Part shown: positions 14,126-19,199 of the stretch, one piece after another
Numbering within the stretch: position 1 is the stretch's first letter
Layout of the letters: each line of letters opens with the position of its first letter
Notes under the pieces: generated by a model
Databases searched by the model: none
What the model was told of the DNA's origin: nothing
The model's input: the letters and a program-made list of their open reading frames with translations, nothing else
Assembly: GCA_030598075.1 (NCBI GenBank)
Contig: JAUVQP010000007.1
Span: 1-19,199 of the forward strand
Length of the DNA stretch: 19,199 nucleotides
Direction: 5' to 3'
DNA from: Miltoncostaeaceae bacterium
GTDB taxonomy: Bacteria; Actinomycetota; Thermoleophilia; Miltoncostaeales; Miltoncostaeaceae
Made by a program: the position numbers and the translations under genes

Positions 14126-14247
14126 GGCGAAGCGGTTCGGCGGACGTCACGCTGACGCGGCGCGACACCGGCCTAGACGTCCGGGGGTACCGGGTCTTCA
14201 CGGCGCGCCCGAGAATGCGCTGAGCGGGCGTCAGCCCGTTCCGAAAC

Positions 14248-16560
14248 GTGTCTCGCTCCTCTTCCCTCACTCGGACCGTGGGCGCCCTTCTCGTCTGCGC
14301 GGGCGCTGCGGCCCCCGCCGGCGCGACCGCGGCGCCCGCCGCCCCGGAGTCGATCGTCGTGGGTTTCGCCACCACGTCCCCGCGGGATCAGGACGCCATC
14401 GCGGATCGGCACGGCGCGGAGCTGGTCGAGCGGCTGCCGATCGACGGCGCGGCCCTCATGGACGTCCCTGCGGGCCGCTCCCCGAGTGGGCTCGCTGCAG
14501 AGCTCGCCCAGGATCCGCGCGTCGCGTGGGCTGAGCCGAACGCCGAGGTGAGGGCGTACGTCGTACCCGACGACCCGTCGTTCGGCCTGCAGTGGGGCCT
14601 GCGCAACACGGGGCAGGAGATCTTCGGGGTGGCCGGGGTGGAGGGCGCCGACATCGACGCGCCGACGGCGTGGGATCTGACGACGGGATCCTCGGCGGTT
14701 CGCGTTGCGGTCGTCGATACCGGAGTGGACGTCCTCCATCCGGATCTCGCGCCGAACGCGCCGGCCGTCATGAACGCGGGCGAGTTCGGGGGCGGACGCG
14801 AGACGAACGGCGTCGACGACGACGGCAACGGCCTTGTGGACGACGTCCGCGGCTGGGACTGGGCCGACGACGACAACGACCCGCACGACGAGGACACCAT
14901 CAGTCACGGCACCCACGTCTCGAGCGTGCTCGCCGGGCGCGGGGGAGATGGCGCGGGGCTGGCCGGGGTGAGCTGGCGGGCGTCGATCCTGCCGGTCCGC
15001 GTGCTTGGCGCAGGAGGCTCCGGGACGATCGCCGACGTCGCGTCGGGCCTGGACTACGCGGGCGAGCGCGGCGCCCGGGTCGTGAACGTCTCGCTGGGAG
15101 GCACGGTCCCGGGCGAGACGATGCAGCGGGCGATCGACGCGTGGCCCAACACCCTTTACGTGATCGCGGCGGGAAACGACGGCCTCTCCAACGACGGGCC
15201 GCTGCCGCACATGCCGTGCGCGGTCCCGAGCGAGAACGTCATCTGCGTCGCCGCCACCGATCAGAGCGACCGGCTCGCCTCGTTCTCGAACCACGGCGCG
15301 AGAACGGTCGACCTCGCGGCGCCCGGCGTCAGCGTGCTCGGGGCCGTCGCGGGCGGCGGCGCGTCGTTCCTCGACGGGACCTCTTTCTCGGCGCCGCACG
15401 TGGCCGGCGTTGCGGCTCTGGTACTCGCCCGCCATCCGACCGCCTCGACGGCTCGGGTGCGTGACGCGATCCTCGGGAGCGCGGTGCCGTTGGACGACCT
15501 CGACGGCAAGGTCGCCACCGGGGGTCGGCTGAGCGCAGCGGGGGGCCTCGCGAGCCTTGGCGAGGCGGGCACCGCGCCGGCCGTCGGCGACGCGAGCGCC
15601 GAGGCGACCGGCGAGACCTCGGCGACGCTGTCGGGCTCCGTCCGCGCGGACGAGCACCCGACGACGTACTACTTCGAGTGGGGTACCGATACCTCCTACG
15701 GCAGCCAGAGCCCGGTCCGAGCCGTGGCCCCGTCGCCCCCGCAGGTGAGCGAGCAGGAGGAGATCGCCGGGCTCCGGCCCGCGACGACGTACCATGCGCG
15801 GCTCGTCGCGAGCGACATCGACGGTGTCGCCGTCGGGCCTGACGTGGTCTTCACGACGGACGCCCCACCGCCACCACCCCCTCCGGACCCCGCCGAGCCG
15901 CCCGGGGATCCGGTCACGACCCCGGTCGAGGTCGCCGCGCCCGCGCCACCGACCGCCCGGGCGCCCTCCTCGACGCGGGCGGCACCCGCCGCCGCCGCGT
16001 CGGATGCGGCGGTGAGCGTGCGGCGGGTGGGGGCGACCTGGTCGCTCACCCTCCGGCTTGCCGCTGCCACCACGGTCTGGGGTCGCCTTCAGCGACGCGT
16101 CCTCGTTCCGCCGAGGGCGCGCCGCTCGACTCGGTCGCGGCTCGTCAGCGTGCGCGGGCTTCGCCCGCGCGACTTCGCTCCGGGGCGACACACCGTCGCA
16201 TTGGGTCGTCTTCGCCCCGGAGCGCACCGGCTGACGGTGCGTCTTCGAACCCCCGGGCGCGGGCGTGTCATCACGCGGCGGTTCCGTGTGGGCGCCCCGC
16301 GGCCGAGGCTCTCCGCGCGTCGAAGCGGCGGACGCGTCGTGACTCTCCTCCAACTCGCCGGGCCCGCACGCGTCAACGGCTGGGTCGAGGTGCTCGACGG
16401 ACGTCGCGTCGCGACGGTGCGTCGGCGCACTCTCGGTGGGGGCAGGCACGCGATCGTCGTGGCCCGGGGTCTTCCGGCGCGCTCCTACCGCGTGCGCCTT
16501 GTCGTCTTCGAGGAGCATCGGCGCACGGTCCTCGCGGCGCGGGTGCCCTCCGGCCCGTGA
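14248..16560 (+). CDS. Secreted subtilisin-like serine protease (S8) with C-terminal beta domains
   Basis: This is a 770-residue exported protease. Residues 1-30 are a signal peptide ending near ATAAPAAP. Residues 34-105 resemble the subtilase inhibitor propeptide (ESIVVGFATTS...AELAQDPRVAWAEPNAEV). The S8 domain (about 110-435) carries all catalytic residues: Asp157 in VVDTGVD, His220 in SHGTHVS, oxyanion Asn310 in AAGNDG and Ser379 in DGTSFSAPH. The DDDGNG stretch at about 191-196 looks like a calcium site. A fibronectin-III-like domain follows (about 441-535, TYYFEWGTDTSYG...LRPATTYHARLVA), then a Pro-rich linker and a 185-residue basic, beta-rich C-terminus with two similar Arg-rich repeats. 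No LPXTG or final membrane anchor is present, so the enzyme is probably released or bound through its basic tail. GTG 14248 gives a complete signal peptide but has no clear ribosome-binding site. Confidence 0.9.
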   Translation: MSRSSSLTRTVGALLVCAGAAAPAGATAAPAAPESIVVGFATTSPRDQDAIADRHGAELVERLPIDGAALMDVPAGRSPSGLAAELAQDPRVAWAEPNAEVRAYVVPDDPSFGLQWGLRNTGQEIFGVAGVEGADIDAPTAWDLTTGSSAVRVAVVDTGVDVLHPDLAPNAPAVMNAGEFGGGRETNGVDDDGNGLVDDVRGWDWADDDNDPHDEDTISHGTHVSSVLAGRGGDGAGLAGVSWRASILPVRVLGAGGSGTIADVASGLDYAGERGARVVNVSLGGTVPGETMQRAIDAWPNTLYVIAAGNDGLSNDGPLPHMPCAVPSENVICVAATDQSDRLASFSNHGARTVDLAAPGVSVLGAVAGGGASFLDGTSFSAPHVAGVAALVLARHPTASTARVRDAILGSAVPLDDLDGKVATGGRLSAAGGLASLGEAGTAPAVGDASAEATGETSATLSGSVRADEHPTTYYFEWGTDTSYGSQSPVRAVAPSPPQVSEQEEIAGLRPATTYHARLVASDIDGVAVGPDVVFTTDAPPPPPPPDPAEPPGDPVTTPVEVAAPAPPTARAPSSTRAAPAAAASDAAVSVRRVGATWSLTLRLAAATTVWGRLQRRVLVPPRARRSTRSRLVSVRGLRPRDFAPGRHTVALGRLRPGAHRLTVRLRTPGRGRVITRRFRVGAPRPRLSARRSGGRVVTLLQLAGPARVNGWVEVLDGRRVATVRRRTLGGGRHAIVVARGLPARSYRVRLVVFEEHRRTVLAARVPSGP

Positions 16561-16605
16561 GGTGCCGGCGAGGCCAACGCCCCGTCAAGGTGGGTCCACC
16601 GCGTG

Positions 16606-16640
16606 CCGCGGGGGCCGGCTATATCAGCCGGCCCCCGCGG
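16606..16640. terminator. Perfect 15-bp stem, bidirectional terminator
   Basis: CCGCGGGGGCCGGCT (16606-16620) and AGCCGGCCCCCGCGG (16626-16640) pair perfectly around an ATATC loop. The hairpin lies between the convergent protease and membrane-protein genes. Its right arm and loop lie inside the last codons of the membrane-protein gene, whose stop is at 16619-16621. No U-tract follows on either strand. Confidence 0.75.
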
Positions 16641-17050
16641 AACCGCCAACGGATGAACACCACGCGCATGGGCCCGTTGGTCGCCAGCCAGACCAGCGTC
16701 CACACCGAGGCGAAGTGAACGAGAAACGCCGTCGTGTCGATCGGACCGACGTCGATCGGCACGCCGGCTCTGAGGAGGAGGTAGATCAGAGCCCCTTCGT
16801 TGATGCCGGTGAGGAGGCCCAGCAGGGTGGGCCAATCCTTGTCCCAGCGAAACTGCTGCAGGGCGTGGTAGATCAGTTCCCATCCGACTCCGAGTACCGC
16901 CACGAGCAGGATCGCCGTGAACGTGGCCGCGTAGACGTCGCCCAGCGATGCTCCGGGGAGCGCGAGCGACACCACCGCCGTCCACGGGACCCCGACCGCG
17001 AGAACCAGGAACCAACGCGTCTGGATCCGCCCCACGAGCGTCGGTGTCAT
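16619..17050 (-). CDS. Four-helix integral membrane protein of unknown function
   Basis: This is a 143-residue membrane protein with four hydrophobic segments: about 11-32 (RWFLVLAVGVPWTAVVSLAL), 38-62 (YAATFTAILLVAVLGVGWELIYHAL), 73-94 (LLGLLTGINEGALIYLLL) and 103-127 (TAFLVHFASVWTLVWLA). The sequence WELIYHALQQFRWDKDWP between helices 2 and 3 contains charged and aromatic residues close to the membrane and may be functional. The C-terminus is basic (RWRFRGGRLI). I know no family name for it. The ATG at 17050 overlaps the TGA of the FAD oxidoreductase (ATGA), so the two are co-translated. This suggests it is a membrane partner, for example a quinone- or electron-accepting subunit or an anchor for the oxidoreductase; that role is inference only. 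Confidence 0.8.
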   Translation of the reverse strand: MTPTLVGRIQTRWFLVLAVGVPWTAVVSLALPGASLGDVYAATFTAILLVAVLGVGWELIYHALQQFRWDKDWPTLLGLLTGINEGALIYLLLRAGVPIDVGPIDTTAFLVHFASVWTLVWLATNGPMRVVFIRWRFRGGRLI

Positions 17051-18615
17051 GCCGGTCTGTTCCTGACCCAGCGCAACCACTGCGCGATCGAGCGGCGAAC
17101 GCCGATGCGGGCGCAGTGGCCCTGGGCCGCGAGGTCGTCGGCGATCCGGAGCGCCGCGTACTGGAGGCCCAGGAACGAATCGACCGCGGCGTAGTGGCCG
17201 CCGAGCGCCATGGAGCCGGATGCGTAGAGGCGACCCGGCTCGTTGCGCCCGCCGCGAACCTCGAACGTGGGTTCCACGTCGAGCCTCCCTCTCTGGTTGG
17301 TCCTCACCCCGGAGTGCTCGATCAGGTCGGCCATGAGGCGATGCTCGGTGAGGTCGGCCTCCAGACCCGCCGCGTCGATGACGAAGTCGGCCTCGATCGT
17401 TTCCTCGGATCCGTCCGAGAGCGCGACGGTGGTCACGACCGAGCGGCCATCCACCGATGGAGCCACGCTCGAGACCCTTCCCACGCGCTGCTCGTAGAAG
17501 CCCTCGCGCGATCCCCGCGCGAGCTGGGCCCGCCAGGCCCTGCGCGGAACGGTGCTGGTTCCCCCGAGGTGATCCACGAGGTCCGCACGCTCTTTTCCCT
17601 CGAGGCCGGCGATCTGTTCCCGCACCTGGCCGCCCCACGCCGCCTTCGGGAGGTTGAAGGCCTGAAACGCGAAGCCGTTGCCGCCCGGGCGGCGGAAGGT
17701 GGCCCTCTCGCCCTGCGGCCCGTCCACGTAGTTTCGGAACAGCTGAACGATCTTGGTGCGCGCGCCGGTCGCATCGCGGTCGTCGATGAGCCGCTGCAGC
17801 ACCCGCGACGCCACGATGCCGCTGCCGCGGACCAGCACCGTGACCGGCCGCCGCTCGGCCTCCTCGTAGACGTGGCCGTGCTGCTCGTAGGCGTGGACCA
17901 CGCGCCGAAGGTCCTGATACGTGTCACGGTATTTCTGGAGGTCTGGCAGGAACTTGTGCCCCGCGTACCCGACGGCGACGTGGACATACCGCGCGCGGTA
18001 GGCCACGCGGCGGGTGGGGGCGGAGCCGGCGGGGGGAGTGAGCAGCGCGAAGTAGCCACCCCCGAGGCGCCGCCGGACCATCCGCACGTGTCCGCCGACG
18101 CGCATCGCCTCCCACCCGATGCGGTCCGCCTCCCGGCCCACCGAGGCGTACACCTGGCCGGAGCGTGGCGTGAAGTACTCGCTGAGGAGCGGCTCGGTCA
18201 GCGACTGCCAGACGGGTTTGGGGGTTCTGTCGCTCACCGCTTCGCGAATCGCATAGCTCGGAAAGGCCCAGATGTTGTCCATGACCGACCCCGAGTCTGA
18301 GCGAAGCCGCTCGCCGTCGGAGATCTGGGAGTTGGACGCCACGTGACGGTAGCTCTCGTCCGGGCGCGCGATGTCCGTGAGGACCGCGATGTCGCTCGCG
18401 GGGACGCCCGCGATGCGCAGGACGTCGGCCATGGCGAGCGAGCCGAGGCCGCCGCCGACCGTCACGAACGGGGAGTCCACGATGGGGATGCCCTCCGCGC
18501 CGAGCATGGGCTCGCTCCACGCGCTGCCGGCGATCAGCGCCTCGGGCAGATCTGCCCGAGGCGCGGTGGGGCCGCTCTCGCCCGTCGCGGCCGGTGGGGC
18601 GACCTCATCGCTCAC
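17047..18615 (-). CDS. FAD/NAD(P)-binding oxidoreductase, uncharacterised family
   Basis: This is a 522-residue flavoprotein-like enzyme. A 45-residue flexible N-tail leads to a Rossmann FAD motif VTVGGGLGSLAMADVLRIAG at about 51-70. The block ASNSQISDGERLRSDSGSV and DNIWAFPSYAIREA follow. A second nucleotide-binding motif VLVRGSGIVASRVLQRL lies at about 260-276. The end has DFVIDAAGLEADLTEH near 411 and an FAD-closing RLYASGSMALGGHYAAVDSFLGLQYAALRIADDL near 461-494. The layout resembles two-dinucleotide-domain flavoprotein monooxygenases or reductases, but I cannot assign a substrate. There is no signal peptide. I chose GTG 18615 because a TAGAAT -10 box stands 8 nt upstream; ATG 18693 would place that promoter inside the gene and add a Pro/Arg-rich stretch. 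Its stop overlaps the membrane-protein start. Confidence 0.8.
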   Translation of the reverse strand: MSDEVAPPAATGESGPTAPRADLPEALIAGSAWSEPMLGAEGIPIVDSPFVTVGGGLGSLAMADVLRIAGVPASDIAVLTDIARPDESYRHVASNSQISDGERLRSDSGSVMDNIWAFPSYAIREAVSDRTPKPVWQSLTEPLLSEYFTPRSGQVYASVGREADRIGWEAMRVGGHVRMVRRRLGGGYFALLTPPAGSAPTRRVAYRARYVHVAVGYAGHKFLPDLQKYRDTYQDLRRVVHAYEQHGHVYEEAERRPVTVLVRGSGIVASRVLQRLIDDRDATGARTKIVQLFRNYVDGPQGERATFRRPGGNGFAFQAFNLPKAAWGGQVREQIAGLEGKERADLVDHLGGTSTVPRRAWRAQLARGSREGFYEQRVGRVSSVAPSVDGRSVVTTVALSDGSEETIEADFVIDAAGLEADLTEHRLMADLIEHSGVRTNQRGRLDVEPTFEVRGGRNEPGRLYASGSMALGGHYAAVDSFLGLQYAALRIADDLAAQGHCARIGVRRSIAQWLRWVRNRPA

Positions 18616-18623
18616 GGAGCGTG

Positions 18624-18629
18624 ATTCTA
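18624..18629 (-). promoter_or_regulatory. -10 box of the oxidoreductase/membrane-protein operon
   Basis: Minus-strand TAGAAT is close to the TATAAT consensus and ends 8 nt before GTG 18615, so the transcript would be leaderless or nearly so. No convincing -35 is present in the GC-rich sequence upstream. Confidence 0.5.
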
Positions 18630-18807
18630 GACCCCCCCTCGGGGGCGTCGGCCGGCCGGGATGCGGCGCGACCGGGCGCCGGGAAAGAGCCATGGATGCT
18701 CGGGGTGGGCGGGTGCTCGACGCGGGGACGAGCGAGCGTCACGACGGATGGCCGGCACCGATGGCCCCGCGGTGTGGCACCATCTCGCCGATGAGAGGGG
18801 CGACCGG

Positions 18808-19199
18808 GTGACCGAACATCTGCGAGAGGCCTCGACGCCCGGTGACGTGCGCCGGCGCGTCGACGTGCTGCTCGAGGCATTGCCCTACATCCGTGAGTTC
18901 GCGGGCGCGACGATCGTCATCAAGTACGGGGGCGCGGCCATGACGGCCCCCGAGCTCAAGGAGTCGTTCGCGCGTGACGTGGCCCTGCTCCGGCTCGTCG
19001 GCATGCGCCCGGTGGTCGTCCACGGCGGCGGGCCCGACATCTCTCGCTACAGCGAGCGGCTGAACTTGCCCGTGCGCTTCGAGCAGGGGCTGAGGGTGAC
19101 CGACGAGCCCACGATGGAACTGGTCAAGATGGTCCTCGTCGGCAAGGTCAACAAGGAGATCGTCGGCCAGCTTCAGGTCGCGGGCGTCGGCGCCGTCGG
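18808..19199 (+). CDS. argB: Acetylglutamate kinase, N-terminal part (partial)
   Basis: ArgB phosphorylates N-acetylglutamate, the committed second step of arginine synthesis, just before ArgC. The visible 130 codons contain the amino-acid-kinase fold start IVIKYGGAAM with the catalytic Lys, VVVHGGGPDIS (glycine-rich substrate loop), and GLRVTDEPTMELVKMVLVGKVNKEIVG with the substrate-binding Arg. The frame runs off the right edge. GTG 18808 is preceded by AGGGG at 7-nt spacing. The N-terminal LREASTPGDVRRRVDVLLEALPYIREF helix is slightly longer than in the shortest family members. It is 4.9 kb away from argJ, so it must have its own promoter; a weak CACCAT element at 18778-18783 is the only candidate seen. 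Confidence 0.93.
   Translation, partial: MTEHLREASTPGDVRRRVDVLLEALPYIREFAGATIVIKYGGAAMTAPELKESFARDVALLRLVGMRPVVVHGGGPDISRYSERLNLPVRFEQGLRVTDEPTMELVKMVLVGKVNKEIVGQLQVAGVGAV

Noticed and set aside
14173..16518. A 781-codon open frame on the minus strand
   Set aside because: It is the antisense of the subtilase gene. The plus strand has a signal peptide and all catalytic motifs, whereas this frame is low-complexity Arg/Gly/His typical of GC-rich shadows.
18791..18811. Six-codon frame ATG 18791 to TGA overlapping the argB GTG (GTGA)
   Set aside because: It could be a coupling mini-ORF, but the AGGGG inside it is better explained as the argB ribosome-binding site, and nothing supports its own initiation.
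1..19199. CRISPR array, tRNA genes, transposase or integrase
   Set aside because: No regularly spaced repeats, no cloverleaf besides the tmRNA tRNA-like domain, and no DDE, tyrosine or serine recombinase motif was seen.

Overview
This window is very GC-rich bacterial DNA with many GTG and TTG starts, tightly overlapping genes, and several genes that look leaderless (a TANNNT -10 box only 6-8 nt before the start codon). The gene order infC-rpmI-rplT-(rRNA methyltransferase)-pheS-pheT-argC-argJ, followed later by argB, together with the style of the secreted subtilase, points to a deep-branching actinobacterium, most likely Thermoleophilia (Solirubrobacterales-like). The taxonomy is inferred from gene order and composition, not from a marker-gene search.

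Left part (1-3.8 kb). Two overlapping minus-strand genes, lutA and a partial lutB, belong to an LutABC-type lactate-oxidation operon. Divergent from them is ssrA (tmRNA, 1144-1507). It encodes the tag AESSPKLALAA and has a strikingly atypical T-loop. A hairpin separates it from a minus-strand YihY/BrkB-family membrane protein. That gene is divergent from an iron-alcohol-dehydrogenase/maleylacetate-reductase-family gene. A 162-bp imperfect palindrome with perfect 13-bp inverted ends starts on the last base of the dehydrogenase stop codon and looks like a MITE or mobile repeat.

Middle part (3.9-13.9 kb). An anchored or secreted hypothetical protein (minus strand) is divergent from a diverged proA without proB. 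A clear promoter and a structured 122-nt leader then introduce one long co-directional cluster: infC, rpmI, rplT, a SpoU-family RNA methyltransferase, pheS, pheT, argC and argJ. Most junctions overlap by 1-4 nt, so translation is probably coupled. rplT has no standard start codon where the family starts: the position is GTC, behind a good Shine-Dalgarno.

Right part (13.9-19.2 kb). Between argJ and argB, which are often adjacent in arginine clusters, lie a 57-codon acidic small protein, a 770-residue secreted subtilisin-like protease, and an inward-facing two-gene unit. That unit is an unusual FAD/NAD(P)-type oxidoreductase whose stop overlaps the start of a four-helix membrane protein. A perfect 15-bp stem separates the protease from this pair. 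argB (5' part only) runs off the right edge.

The best candidates for something undescribed are the FAD-oxidoreductase/membrane-protein pair, the non-canonical rplT start next to infC, the structured infC leader, the aberrant tmRNA T-loop and the palindromic element. No CRISPR array, tRNA, rRNA or transposase gene is visible.
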